Below are positions 1 to 8,644 of a DNA stretch of 64,000 nucleotides, piece by piece. The notes under the pieces were generated by a model. It was given only the letters and a program-made list of their open reading frames with translations, had not been told where the DNA came from and ran no database searches. Every line of letters begins with the position of its first letter. Position 1 is the first letter of the stretch. The stretch comes from Pedobacter psychroterrae (GTDB lineage Bacteria > Bacteroidota > Bacteroidia > Sphingobacteriales > Sphingobacteriaceae), in the NCBI RefSeq assembly GCF_004331695.1, contig NZ_SJSL01000001.1, positions 868,001-932,000 on the forward strand, read 5' to 3'. The translations under genes and the position numbers were made by a program.

Positions 1-213
1 GTCAGCGAAAAGGTAACTGAAAATGCGCCTGAATCAGAAAAAGAAAGCAATAATTATATCGGGTTTTACAACTTTTCATTCGGGTATAAGCAAAAGGTTG
101 CTAAGGACAAATCTATCTCTATAGAACCCTTTATGAAAGTGCCGATGAGAGAGGTAACTAAAGATAACCTTAGGTTGATGGGAACCGGAGTAAAGCTAAA
201 ATTCGATTTTTAA
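1..213 (+). CDS. C-terminal end of an outer-membrane beta-barrel protein (partial)
   Basis: The window opens inside a reading frame that runs 70 codons to a TAA stop. The visible part has alternating hydrophobic residues and finishes with a beta-strand ending in LKFDF, the aromatic C-terminal residue typical of outer-membrane barrels. The stretch SIEPFMKVPMRE followed by a GTGVKLKF end is like Bacteroidota outer membrane beta-barrel proteins that often accompany anti-sigma factors. The N-terminus, signal peptide and any partner gene lie outside the window, so no precise function can be given. Confidence 0.6.
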   Translation, partial: VSEKVTENAPESEKESNNYIGFYNFSFGYKQKVAKDKSISIEPFMKVPMREVTKDNLRLMGTGVKLKFDF

Positions 214-214
214 T

Positions 215-222
215 TATCTTTG
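215..222 (+). promoter_or_regulatory. Bacteroidota -7 promoter element TATCTTTG
   Basis: TATCTTTG matches the Bacteroidota TAnnTTTG -7 consensus and lies about 35 bases before the start of the next gene, which would give a short leader. No good TTTG -33 element is seen at the usual 17-23 base spacing. Confidence 0.4.
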
Positions 223-256
223 TTGCATACCGGAACAAATTCTGACAAAGTAATTT

Positions 257-508
257 ATGCAGCAACCCTTCGATATTGTAATAGGAAACATTGATTATGC
301 CGTTTTTCCTGAAGGAAACGATACTTATGTGATTTTTAAAAATGGAAAAGAATACGTCTCCATTCAAAAAGACACGGACCTTCAATGGTTAAAATTAGAC
401 CCTGAAACCGCTACTCCGATCTTTGAAACAGATCAGGAAATCAATAGCATAGGCCAGGCCATCCTTTCATACGTTCCGGAAGAAGAGGAAGACGAAGAAT
501 TTGAGTAA
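257..508 (+). CDS. Small acidic conserved hypothetical protein (83 aa)
   Basis: An 83-residue soluble protein with no signal peptide or membrane segment. The first half has regular short strands (FDIVIGNIDYAVFPEG, TYVIFKNGKEY), and the C-terminus is a run of acidic residues ending EEEEDEEFE. A -7 promoter element sits just upstream, and ruvX follows 27 bases downstream on the same strand. The family is not one I can name; it resembles short uncharacterised proteins found beside ruvX in Sphingobacteriales. The coding call rests on codon structure, own promoter and tight spacing. Confidence 0.7.
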   Translation: MQQPFDIVIGNIDYAVFPEGNDTYVIFKNGKEYVSIQKDTDLQWLKLDPETATPIFETDQEINSIGQAILSYVPEEEEDEEFE

Positions 509-528
509 GCCCAATTTTGTTATCTTTG
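500..528 (+). promoter_or_regulatory. Promoter of ruvX: TTTG - N17 - TATCTTTG
   Basis: TTTG at 500-503 and TATCTTTG at 521-528 are separated by 17 bases, a full match to the Bacteroidota sigma-ABfr promoter. The predicted transcription start falls within a few bases of the ATG at 536, so the ruvX mRNA may be leaderless or nearly so. The promoter lies over the last codons of the upstream small gene. Confidence 0.6.
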
Positions 529-535
529 AAGTATT

Positions 536-952
536 ATGGCAAGAATACTTTCATTTGACTATGGGACAAAGCGGATCGGGATTGCAGTAACAGATCCCTT
601 GCAGATCATTGCAACTGGACTGGACACCATTCACCCCAAAGACATCCTGGAATACCTGAACAAATACCTTCTTAGAGAGCCTGTGGAGGCATTTGTTTTT
701 GGCGACCCTAAGCAAATGGACGGATCTCCGTCTGATTCTGCCCAGCATGTCAAGGGCTTTGCCAGGAGTTTAAAAAAAATCTATCCCAACATTCCGCAAT
801 ATTGGATTGACGAGCGCTTTACCTCTAAACTTGCGCAGCAGGCGATTATGCAAAGCGGACTGAAAAAGCATGACCGTCAAAACAAAGAACGGGTAGATAC
901 CATTTCTGCTACGATCATTCTGCAATATTTTATGGAGCAACCACGTTTATAA
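536..952 (+). CDS. ruvX: Putative Holliday junction resolvase RuvX (YqgF family)
   Basis: A 138-residue RNase H-fold protein of the usual YqgF/RuvX length. The N-terminus carries the family motif FDYGTKRIGIAVTDP, whose aspartate is the first metal ligand. WIDERFTS at about residues 85-92 gives the catalytic glutamate, and ERVDTISA near the C-terminus gives the last acidic residue. The family acts in the cytoplasm in Holliday junction resolution and/or pre-16S rRNA 5' end processing. A strong promoter lies immediately upstream and the methyltransferase gene starts 12 bases after the stop, suggesting cotranscription. Confidence 0.92.
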   Translation: MARILSFDYGTKRIGIAVTDPLQIIATGLDTIHPKDILEYLNKYLLREPVEAFVFGDPKQMDGSPSDSAQHVKGFARSLKKIYPNIPQYWIDERFTSKLAQQAIMQSGLKKHDRQNKERVDTISATIILQYFMEQPRL

Positions 953-964
953 TTACATCAAAGT

Positions 965-1600
965 ATGAGCCTGATCAATGACGACATGCAGCAATTACTG
1001 ATGAAATACTGTGAGCCCGAAAGCGAACTGCTGCAAAGAATAGACAGAGAAACCAATCTGAAGGTGTTGATGCCCCGTATGCTATCGGGTCATTATCAGG
1101 GCAGGGTATTGAGCATGCTGAGCAAAATGCTTTCCCCTGCAAGAATTTTAGAGGTGGGTACTTTTACAGGATATGCTACCTTATGCCTGGCAGAAGGCCT
1201 TCAACCTGAGGGACTGATTTATACCCTTGACATCAATGAAGAGCTGGAGGATATGGTGAGGGCTAATTTTGCCCAATCGGCAGACAACCATAAGATCCGG
1301 TATATTATTGGCGATGCCAATCAAACCCTTGCTGCACTGGAGGAAATTTTTGACCTCGTATTTATTGATGCAGATAAAAAGAATAACGGAACCTATTACG
1401 ATCTGGTATTTGACAGGGTAAGGCCCGGAGGGCTCATTATTGTTGATAACGTACTATGGAGCGGCAAGGTACTTCATGCATCACAGGATAAAGACACAAA
1501 AAATATTACTAATTTTAACGATAAGATAGCCGCAGATCACCGTGTAGAAAAACTTATCCTGCCGGTCAGAGATGGTCTTTTCATTATCAGAAAAAAATAA
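965..1600 (+). CDS. SAM-dependent O-methyltransferase (family 3, CCoAOMT-like)
   Basis: A 211-residue class I methyltransferase. Motif I is ILEVGTFTGYATLCLA near residues 60-75, an acidic SAM-ribose residue follows in YTLDINEE, and FDLVFIDADKKN is the metal-binding Asp motif of the catechol/caffeoyl-CoA O-methyltransferase family. GGLIIVDNVLW completes the family signature. These enzymes methylate catechol-type hydroxyls in a divalent-metal-dependent way; the substrate here is unknown. The gene lies 12 bases after ruvX and 4 bases before the lipoprotein gene, so it is probably in one transcription unit. Confidence 0.88.
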   Translation: MSLINDDMQQLLMKYCEPESELLQRIDRETNLKVLMPRMLSGHYQGRVLSMLSKMLSPARILEVGTFTGYATLCLAEGLQPEGLIYTLDINEELEDMVRANFAQSADNHKIRYIIGDANQTLAALEEIFDLVFIDADKKNNGTYYDLVFDRVRPGGLIIVDNVLWSGKVLHASQDKDTKNITNFNDKIAADHRVEKLILPVRDGLFIIRKK

Positions 1601-1604
1601 ATAT

Positions 1605-2504
1605 ATGAACAAAGGTATATTATCCCTGGCGCTGGCGCTACTTTTTTTGTCGGCCTGTAAGTCGAGAAAATACAGCCGCAGTAATAAACAGATCGAGAAG
1701 ACTGCTACCAAGGCCAATCCTGATTTTAAATCGCACACTACCCTGAGCTATATAGAGGCCTTTAAGTCTGTGGCTGTTGAGGAAATGAATAAATACGGGA
1801 TTCCTGCCAGTATTACGCTGGCACAGGGCATCATAGAATCCGGAAGTGGGAATAGCAGCCTTGCGAGGTTTGCCAACAATCATTTCGGGATCAAATGTAC
1901 CTCAGACTGGAAAGGGAAAGGCTATTATAAAGACGATGACAAAGCCGATGATTGTTTCAGGGTATATAAAGATGCAAGGGAATCTTACCGGGACCACTCT
2001 GAATTCCTAAAAAGGAAACGCTATAGCGCGCTATTTGAACTGGATAAGAATGATTACAAAAACTGGGCGTTGGGACTGAAACAGGCTGGTTACGCCACCA
2101 ATCCGAAATATCCTGATATGCTGATCAACATCATTGATAAATATCAGCTTCAACAATATGATGAGTCTGAAACCGAAAATGAGAAGTTGAAAAGAGAAGA
2201 CAGGGTGTTCACCGAAATCAATGCAAATATTCCGCAGGAAAAGAAGAAATTTACCCCTGTGGAAATTCCTCCTTCAAAGCAAATCATTAAGGCACCTGAT
2301 ACATTAAAGATAGGTACGGCAAAGGTCTACACTGTGGCTCCTGGTGCCATTGTAACCGTACCTGATACGTACGTAGTAAAGAAAGGCGATACGCTGTTCA
2401 ATATCTCCAACCGCTTTGGTATTTCAATCGATGATATAAAGCTATTGAACAAGCTGACAGATGCTGGCATCAAAATTGGACAGAAGCTGATTCTAGTTAA
2501 ATAA
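1605..2504 (+). CDS. Glucosaminidase-LysM peptidoglycan hydrolase lipoprotein
   Basis: The frame is open from 1572, but the ATG at 1605 gives a clean lipoprotein signal (MNKGILSLALALLFLSAC, lipobox LSAC), so that start is chosen; it lies 4 bases after the methyltransferase stop. Residues about 45-190 form a glucosaminidase domain (FlgJ/LytD type): the motif GIIESGSGNSSLA contains the catalytic glutamate, followed by NNHFGIKC. The last 45 residues, beginning YVVKKGDTLFNISNRFG, are a LysM domain that binds peptidoglycan glycans. The protein should sit in the periplasm tethered to a membrane and cut cell-wall glycan strands. Confidence 0.9.
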   Translation: MNKGILSLALALLFLSACKSRKYSRSNKQIEKTATKANPDFKSHTTLSYIEAFKSVAVEEMNKYGIPASITLAQGIIESGSGNSSLARFANNHFGIKCTSDWKGKGYYKDDDKADDCFRVYKDARESYRDHSEFLKRKRYSALFELDKNDYKNWALGLKQAGYATNPKYPDMLINIIDKYQLQQYDESETENEKLKREDRVFTEINANIPQEKKKFTPVEIPPSKQIIKAPDTLKIGTAKVYTVAPGAIVTVPDTYVVKKGDTLFNISNRFGISIDDIKLLNKLTDAGIKIGQKLILVK

Positions 2505-2553
2505 TGTTAACTTATGCTTGAAGCGTTGTATATCTTGTAGCTTTGTTTCTCCA

Positions 2554-3306
2554 ATGAAAGTAGTTTGTTTTTTTTTCTTGCTGTTTTGCTTTTCCATAAA
2601 GGCTTTTGCGCAAACTGGTACCGTGCAGGGTTTTGTGGTAGACAGTGATTCCAAACATCGCCTGGCAAAGGTATACATCTACAATTCCGGAAATGATGAA
2701 GGGATTTACAATACCCCAAAAGGAGAATTTAAGATCAAGGCTTCGGTGGGTGATACTTTGTTTGCCGTTTTGCAGGGATATGCGGTGGACACGGTAATCC
2801 TTAAAGGACAAGCTTCCCTATATTTTCAGTTAAAGTCGCTGGGAATTAACCTGAAAGAGGTTTCCATTGAAGGGCGGCGGCTTTCTCCGAAAGAGACGCA
2901 TGAGAAAACCATGAAAGAATATAAATATGCACTGGATAAGGGTAAGGCTAAAGATCTGCTGAACCTGGGCATGGGCGGCGTAGGCCTGGGCATTGATGCG
3001 ATTTATAATCTGCTCAGCAGGGAGGGAAAAAATGCCCGTCATTTGCAGAAAATACTGGAACGTGACTACCGGGAAGCGATCATAGACTTTCGGTTCAAGC
3101 GGGACTATGTGAAGCAGGTGCTGCGGCTGACAGATTATGAACTGGATGATTTTATGCAGCAATACCGGCCTTCGTACGATTTTGTTCTGGCTGCATCGGA
3201 CTATGCTTTTGTTGTTTTTTTAAAGAATAGCTACGCCAGCTATAAGCGAAATCCTGCTGCTTTCAGGCTGCAGCCATTGCCTAAAATTACTGTAGAAAAC
3301 TTCTAA
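2554..3306 (+). CDS. Carboxypeptidase-regulatory-like domain protein, exported
   Basis: The ATG at 2554 is preferred over an in-frame TTG at 2518 because it starts a signal peptide (hydrophobic FFFLLFCFSIKAFAQ). After it, about 75 residues match the CarboxypepD_reg-like beta-sandwich (GTVQGFVVDSDSKHRLAKV ... YNTPKGEFKIKA), a domain also found at the N-terminus of SusC proteins. The remainder, including a glycine-rich GMGGVGLGIDAIYNLLS segment and a basic helical region, is like uncharacterised Bacteroidota envelope proteins of about 250 residues. Likely periplasmic or outer-membrane associated; role unknown. Confidence 0.78.
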   Translation: MKVVCFFFLLFCFSIKAFAQTGTVQGFVVDSDSKHRLAKVYIYNSGNDEGIYNTPKGEFKIKASVGDTLFAVLQGYAVDTVILKGQASLYFQLKSLGINLKEVSIEGRRLSPKETHEKTMKEYKYALDKGKAKDLLNLGMGGVGLGIDAIYNLLSREGKNARHLQKILERDYREAIIDFRFKRDYVKQVLRLTDYELDDFMQQYRPSYDFVLAASDYAFVVFLKNSYASYKRNPAAFRLQPLPKITVENF

Positions 3307-3321
3307 AAACCTGGGGTTTTT
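3305..3321 (+). terminator. Weak hairpin after the carboxypeptidase-like gene
   Basis: AAAAACC-TGG-GGTTTTT forms a 7-bp stem with a 3-base loop that starts in the TAA stop and ends in a T run. The AT-rich stem is weak, so this may be only partly effective. Confidence 0.35.
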
Positions 3322-3378
3322 GGAAATTGTTTGTTAATAAACTTTTAATAAGTCACATTTTTGTTTTTCTTTGTACTA

Positions 3379-4410
3379 ATGAAGAGTTTTAATATCTGCC
3401 TCTTATTACTTTTATTGACTACATCTGCATCCCTTTTTGCTCAGGAGGTGGACACCATTCCTATTGATACCAAGGGACTGGAAATTAAGCTAAAACGTAG
3501 TCCTTTGCCTACCAGGTCAGGGTCACTGGTGTTCAAGCCCGTACAGATTGCCCCTATAACGATCAATGAAAAGGTTAATTACTGGAAAACTAACACAGCA
3601 ATTGGTATTGATGTGAACCAGGGTGCTTTTTCAAAGAACTGGAAAGCAGGGGGAGTAAACTCCATGGCCATTGGTGGTATGATCAATTACCGGGCTGCCT
3701 ATGCTAAAGAAAGCTATAGTTATACCAGCGATTTAAGGCTGGAGTACGGTAAAATAAAAAATAAAGAGCAGTTACCGAAGAAAACGAAAGACAGGTTATT
3801 TTGGGATCATAAGGCCGGGTTGCAATTGTCAAAAAGCTGGTTCTTCTTCGGGTCGGTGACTTTGGAAACTCAGTTTGACCGTGGGTATGCCTATTATAGG
3901 GATAGTGAGAATAAAGAGCGGGATCAGCTTATCTCAAAGTTTTTCTCTCCCGCTTATCTGACAGAATCGATAGGTTTCGAGTATAAGCCAGTTGCTTATT
4001 TCTCTACCAGGTTAGGTACCGGTACGGCAAAACAGACCTTCGTTACGGATATGGATGCCCTTATCGATGCCGATACTGCAAGGAACCATAAAGTTACAAA
4101 AACTGAGTTTTATGGTGTTCCAAAAGACAAAAACTTTAGGAATGAGCTCGCTTTCCAGATCACCAGTACTTTTGGGGAAAAACAGATCGCTAAGAATCTG
4201 TTCCTTTATGCCAGGTACAATATGTTCATACCTTACGACAGGCCTTTGGTTCATGTAGATCACCGTTTGGATGTTACCTTAAAGGCTAAAGTCAACCGTT
4301 TTATGAATGTTCAGATCAACGGAGTTGGGATCTTCGATAAAGATTCAGACAATGAGGTGCAAGCCAGCCAGAACCTTTCTATGGGGATTGCTTTTTCACT
4401 TCCGCGCTAA
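3379..4410 (+). CDS. DUF3078 family protein, exported
   Basis: The ATG at 3379 begins a signal peptide (SFNICLLLLLLTTSASLFAQ); the frame is open 18 bases further upstream but without sense as a leader. The body starts with WKTNTAIGIDVNQGAFS and KNWKAGGVNSMAIGG, the tryptophan/glycine-rich opening typical of DUF3078, a Bacteroidota family predicted to form an outer-membrane-type beta structure. The sequence alternates polar and aromatic residues throughout and ends with MGIAFSLPR. Upstream, TTTG at 3330 and CATTTTTG at 3356 (22-base spacing, one mismatch in the -7 box) could be its promoter. Molecular role unknown. Confidence 0.8.
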   Translation: MKSFNICLLLLLLTTSASLFAQEVDTIPIDTKGLEIKLKRSPLPTRSGSLVFKPVQIAPITINEKVNYWKTNTAIGIDVNQGAFSKNWKAGGVNSMAIGGMINYRAAYAKESYSYTSDLRLEYGKIKNKEQLPKKTKDRLFWDHKAGLQLSKSWFFFGSVTLETQFDRGYAYYRDSENKERDQLISKFFSPAYLTESIGFEYKPVAYFSTRLGTGTAKQTFVTDMDALIDADTARNHKVTKTEFYGVPKDKNFRNELAFQITSTFGEKQIAKNLFLYARYNMFIPYDRPLVHVDHRLDVTLKAKVNRFMNVQINGVGIFDKDSDNEVQASQNLSMGIAFSLPR

Positions 4411-4465
4411 ACCAGCGAAATTTTATTACGCATAAATATTACGCTACTGTTTGCCACAAAATTAA

Positions 4466-4473
4466 TAACTTTG
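4466..4473 (+). promoter_or_regulatory. -7 promoter element TAACTTTG before ffh
   Basis: TAACTTTG matches TAnnTTTG and lies 34 bases before the ffh ATG. A TTTG at 4450-4453 is only 12 bases upstream, shorter than the usual spacing, so the -33 box is uncertain. Confidence 0.4.
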
Positions 4474-4507
4474 GGGCTTACAATAATTTACCAAAAGCAT
4501 TACAGAA

Positions 4508-5848
4508 ATGTTTGAAAATTTACAGGATAAACTCGACCGCGCATTTAAGGTTCTAAAAGGACAGGGAAGTATTACAGAGATCAACGTGGCAGAGACCATG
4601 AAAGAGATCCGTAAGGCTTTATTAGATGCCGACGTAAATTATAAAACTGCCAAAAGCTTCACCGATGAAGTAAAAGAAAAGGCGCTTGGCCTGAATGTAC
4701 TTACTGCAGTCTCGCCAGGTCAGTTACTGACCAAGGTGATGAACGACGAACTGACCGCCCTGATGGGTGGAGCGGTGACCGAGCTGGATCTTAAGAGCAA
4801 TCCCACCATTATATTGATCGCCGGATTAAACGGTGCGGGTAAAACAACCTTTTCAGGCAAGCTGGCCAATTACCTTAAAAGTAAAGGTAAAAAACCTTTG
4901 CTGGTAGCCGGTGACGTTTACCGTCCTGCTGCGGTAGATCAGTTGCAGATACTTGGTGAGCAGGTTGGGGTGCCGGTGTATGCTAACAAAGATTCTAAAG
5001 ATCCGGTTGCGATTGCATTGGAAGGTATTGCAGAAGGTAAAAAGAACAACAATAACGTAATCATCATAGATACCGCAGGCCGTTTGTCAATCGACGAAAG
5101 CCTGATGAATGAGATATCTGAAGTTAAGGCCAAGACCCAGCCTCACGAAATTCTATTCGTCGTGGATGCTATGACTGGACAGGATGCAGTGAATACGGCC
5201 AAGGTATTTAACGACAGACTTGATTTTACCGGTGTTGTGCTTACTAAACTGGACGGAGATACCCGTGGTGGTGCTGCCTTATCTATTAAGTCAGTAGTTA
5301 ACAAGCCGATCAAATTTATCGGTACCGGCGAGAAGATGGAAGCCCTGGATGTGTTCTATCCGGAAAGGATGGCTTCCCGTATTTTGGGTATGGGTGATGT
5401 GGTATCCCTTGTAGAGCGTGCGCAACAGCAGTTTGACGAGAAAGAAGCCGCTGAACTTCAAAAGAAAATACGCAAGAATAAATTCGACTTTAACGATTTC
5501 TACAATCAGATACAGCAGATCAAGAAAATGGGTAACATGAAAGACCTGATGGGCATGATACCTGGTGTAGGTAAAATGATGAAGAATGTGGATATCGAAG
5601 ACGATGCCTTTAAAAGCGTGGAGGCAGTGATCCAGTCAATGACTCCTTTTGAAAAAGAAAATCCTGACAGCATTGTTCAAAGCAGGCGGGTACGTATTGC
5701 TAAAGGCTCGGGTACTTCCATCGAAGAGGTTACGAAGCTGATCAAACAATTTGAAGACATGCGTAAAGTCATGAAGCAATTCTCTAACCCTGCTGCGGCA
5801 GCGAAGATGATGAAAAACATGCCCAAGATGCCTCAGGGAAGAATGTAA
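4508..5848 (+). CDS. ffh: Signal recognition particle protein Ffh (SRP54)
   Basis: A 446-residue SRP GTPase of normal length. The N domain (residues 1-90) is followed by the G domain with P-loop GLNGAGKTTF near residue 105, DVYRPAAVDQL, DTAGRL and TKLDGDTRGG. From about residue 325 the methionine-rich M domain (KKMGNMKDLMGMIPGVGKM, and a tail of Met/Lys repeats ending PQGRM) binds 4.5S RNA and signal sequences. Ffh guides nascent membrane and secreted proteins to FtsY and the Sec translocon. It stands alone with its own promoter and a terminator over its stop codon. Confidence 0.97.
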   Translation: MFENLQDKLDRAFKVLKGQGSITEINVAETMKEIRKALLDADVNYKTAKSFTDEVKEKALGLNVLTAVSPGQLLTKVMNDELTALMGGAVTELDLKSNPTIILIAGLNGAGKTTFSGKLANYLKSKGKKPLLVAGDVYRPAAVDQLQILGEQVGVPVYANKDSKDPVAIALEGIAEGKKNNNNVIIIDTAGRLSIDESLMNEISEVKAKTQPHEILFVVDAMTGQDAVNTAKVFNDRLDFTGVVLTKLDGDTRGGAALSIKSVVNKPIKFIGTGEKMEALDVFYPERMASRILGMGDVVSLVERAQQQFDEKEAAELQKKIRKNKFDFNDFYNQIQQIKKMGNMKDLMGMIPGVGKMMKNVDIEDDAFKSVEAVIQSMTPFEKENPDSIVQSRRVRIAKGSGTSIEEVTKLIKQFEDMRKVMKQFSNPAAAAKMMKNMPKMPQGRM

Positions 5849-5869
5849 AATAAACTTCCCCTTTTTTTT
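5836..5869 (+). terminator. Rho-independent terminator of ffh
   Basis: GGGAAG at 5836-5841 pairs with CTTCCC at 5855-5860, followed by C and eight T. The ffh stop codon (5846-5848) is inside the 13-base loop, so the stem overlaps the last codons of the gene. Confidence 0.75.
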
Positions 5870-5923
5870 GTGTCCCAGCCTTAATTCAGTATACTTTAGC
5901 CTACACAATTCTGTAGCTAAATT

Positions 5924-7462
5924 ATGCTTGTAAAAACTTATGGCAGTGCGGTGTTTGGGGTAAACGCATTGACGATAACGATCGAGGTAAGTATTGGCGG
6001 AGGCAACAAATACCATATCGTAGGCCTTCCAGATAATGCCATAAAAGAGAGTCTGAGGCGGGTAGAAAGTGCTATTCAGGCCTGCGGGCTAAAAATGCCA
6101 AGACAAAAGATCGTGATCAATCTGGCCCCGGCAGATATCCGCAAGGAGGGCTCAGCCTATGACCTGCCCATTGCCGTAGGAATACTGGCTGCTTCCGGGC
6201 AACTGGAAAATCCGGATATCGTCAACTATTTTATCATGGGTGAACTTTCTTTGGATGGCAGTCTGCAATCCATCAAGGGGGCCTTGCCTATTTCCATTCA
6301 GGCAAAAACAGCAGGTTTCAAAGGCTTTATTTTGCCTGCCGGCAATTCCCGGGAAGCGGCTATCGTAAGTGATCTTTTGGTGTATGGAATGAAGAACCTG
6401 ACGGAGGTGATTTCCTTTTTCAACGGCTCAGAGATTTTCAAGCCGGTTGCAGTCAATACGCGGGATGAGTTTTTTGATAGAGTAAACACCTATCCGCATG
6501 ATTTTGCTGATGTAAAGGGGCAGGAAAATATCAAACGGGCACTGGAGATCGCAGCTGCGGGAGGACATAACCTCATCCTTATCGGGCCGCCGGGGGCGGG
6601 AAAGACCATGCTGGCCAAAAGGCTGCCTACTATTTTACCCCCATTGAACCTGCACGAAGCATTGGAAACTACCAAGATCCATTCGGTAGCAGGTAAGCTC
6701 AGCGCGGCAGATTCCCTAATGACAGAACGGCCGTACCGCAGTCCGCACCATACGATTTCAGATATGGCTTTGGTTGGAGGTGGTGCCAATCCGCAGCCAG
6801 GAGAGATCTCTCTGGCACATAACGGGGTGCTTTTTTTGGATGAACTGCCAGAATTTAAGCGCAGTGTGCTGGAAGTGATGCGACAACCTCTTGAGGATAG
6901 ACACGTAACCATTTCCCGCTCCAGAATGAGTGTAGATTATCCGGCCAGCTTTATGCTGATTGCTTCTATGAACCCATGTCCATGTGGCTTTTACAACCAT
7001 CCATCCAGGGAATGTTTATGCGGTCCGGGTATCGTTCAGAAATACCTAAGTAAAATTTCAGGCCCATTGCTGGACCGCATAGACCTGCATGTAGAAGTTA
7101 CCCCTGTTGATTTTACGGAGTTGACCTCCACCATTGAAGCCGAGCGCAGTGAAAGTATCAGAGAAAGAGTTATTAAAGCACGTAATATCCAGGATACCCG
7201 GTTTTCTGCCAATTCAAATTTACATTACAATGCACAGATGAGTCCTAATATGGTACGGACAGTTTGCAAGATCAATGATGCGGGGCAGGTGCTGATTAAA
7301 AAAGCAATGGAGAAGCTCGGCTTATCGGCCAGGGCATATGATAGAATCCTAAAAGTCGCGAGGACAATTGCAGACCTGGCCGGAAAGGAAGAGATAGCGC
7401 TCGAGCATCTGGCAGAGGCGATACATTACCGGAGCCTGGACCGGGACAGCTGGGCCAGTTAA
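5924..7462 (+). CDS. YifB/ComM family Mg chelatase-like AAA ATPase
   Basis: A 512-residue protein with the family's three parts: an N-terminal Lon-protease-like fold (residues 1-165, opening [18 protein letters not shown]), a central AAA+ magnesium-chelatase domain with Walker [13 protein letters not shown] near residue 225 and Walker [11 protein letters not shown] near residue 305, and a C-terminal helical domain ([21 protein letters not shown]). [18 protein letters not shown] is the cysteine-bearing insert usual in this family. In naturally competent bacteria ComM is a branch-migration helicase that widens recombination tracts; that role is inferred from homology. Confidence 0.9.
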   Translation: MLVKTYGSAVFGVNALTITIEVSIGGGNKYHIVGLPDNAIKESLRRVESAIQACGLKMPRQKIVINLAPADIRKEGSAYDLPIAVGILAASGQLENPDIVNYFIMGELSLDGSLQSIKGALPISIQAKTAGFKGFILPAGNSREAAIVSDLLVYGMKNLTEVISFFNGSEIFKPVAVNTRDEFFDRVNTYPHDFADVKGQENIKRALEIAAAGGHNLILIGPPGAGKTMLAKRLPTILPPLNLHEALETTKIHSVAGKLSAADSLMTERPYRSPHHTISDMALVGGGANPQPGEISLAHNGVLFLDELPEFKRSVLEVMRQPLEDRHVTISRSRMSVDYPASFMLIASMNPCPCGFYNHPSRECLCGPGIVQKYLSKISGPLLDRIDLHVEVTPVDFTELTSTIEAERSESIRERVIKARNIQDTRFSANSNLHYNAQMSPNMVRTVCKINDAGQVLIKKAMEKLGLSARAYDRILKVARTIADLAGKEEIALEHLAEAIHYRSLDRDSWAS

Positions 7463-7494
7463 ATATATCTTAAAATTTTACTATTTTGCACCAA

Positions 7495-8643
7495 ATGCAA
7501 TTTAGAAAAATCATAGGGCAGGAAAGCATCAAGCAACAGCTGATACAGACAGTTGTGGAAAACAGGGTCAGTCACGCCCAGTTATTTCTCTCTTGCGATG
7601 GCAGTGGGGCATTACCAATGGCTATTGCCTATGCACAATACATCAATTGCCTTAATAAAACACCTGAAGATAGTTGCGGTGAATGTTCTTCCTGTCGTAA
7701 ATACGAGCGGTATATACATCCGGATCTTCATTTCTCTTACCCGTTCTTTGCATCTAAAGATGTAAAAATAGCGGTCGATGTCCTGGAAGAATGGAGGGGC
7801 ATGCTGCTCGAAGATGCTTATTTTGACATGGACATATGGCGATCCAAGCTCAGTGCGGAGAACAAACAGGCCAATATTAACATTGCGGAATGTCATGATA
7901 TCATCAAAAAATTGAGCTATAAAGCTTTTGAAGGGGATACCAAAGTGCTGATCATGTGGCTGCCGGAATACCTGGATAAAGAGGGAAATTCCCTGTTAAA
8001 AATAATCGAAGAACCACCTGCTAATACACTGTTTATACTGGTGGCCAATAATCAGGAGCAAATCCTGAGCACGTTACTCTCACGCACGCAGATTGTAAAA
8101 ATCCCTAAGCTGGACTACGCCATTGTGGAAAGCTACCTGATGCAGGAATTTGGATTGTCTGAGAATCAGGCTACGGAATACAGTTTCCTGGCCGATGGCA
8201 ATCTGATTGAGGCAAAGCAGCTGGTTGCCAGCACGCAGAATGAGCATGCAGACCGGTTTGCGGAATGGCTGAGGATGGGATATGGCAACAGGGTATTGGA
8301 TATGGCGGGGTTTGTGGAGCAAATAGCAGGTTGGGGAAGAGAGAACCAAAAGAATTTTTTAAAATACGGAATCAGCTTTATGCGTGAGTGCAGCTTGCTG
8401 ATCAGCGGAGCAGATGAACTGGTAAAACTGCCTGTTTCGGCATTGCAGACAGCACAGAAGTTATCAAAGCATGTACTGGACCTGAGTATGGCGGATGCCA
8501 TTATTTCAGAACTGGAAAAGGCACATTATCATATCGAAAGAAATGCCAACCCCAAAATTCTGTTTTTAGATGTATCTTTACAGCTAGTAAAAATAATTAA
8601 GTTTAAAACGCTCCCGAAAGGGACTCAATATATATATAATTAA
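7495..8643 (+). CDS. holB: DNA polymerase III delta'-like clamp-loader subunit
   Basis: The ATG at 7495 is taken rather than the in-frame TTG at 7486, giving 382 residues. The N-terminus (FRKIIGQESIKQQLIQ, SHAQLFLSCDGSGALP) is the AAA+ fold of DnaX/HolB, with a degenerate P-loop lacking the GKT lysine, as expected for a delta' subunit that does not hydrolyse ATP. Zinc-type cysteines occur in CGECSSCRKY. LLKIIEEPPANTLFILVANN and LLSRTQIVKIP (around residues 165-200) are sensor-region motifs. It helps load the sliding clamp. One base separates its stop from the PSP1 gene. Confidence 0.85.
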   Translation: MQFRKIIGQESIKQQLIQTVVENRVSHAQLFLSCDGSGALPMAIAYAQYINCLNKTPEDSCGECSSCRKYERYIHPDLHFSYPFFASKDVKIAVDVLEEWRGMLLEDAYFDMDIWRSKLSAENKQANINIAECHDIIKKLSYKAFEGDTKVLIMWLPEYLDKEGNSLLKIIEEPPANTLFILVANNQEQILSTLLSRTQIVKIPKLDYAIVESYLMQEFGLSENQATEYSFLADGNLIEAKQLVASTQNEHADRFAEWLRMGYGNRVLDMAGFVEQIAGWGRENQKNFLKYGISFMRECSLLISGADELVKLPVSALQTAQKLSKHVLDLSMADAIISELEKAHYHIERNANPKILFLDVSLQLVKIIKFKTLPKGTQYIYN

Positions 8644-8644
8644 T

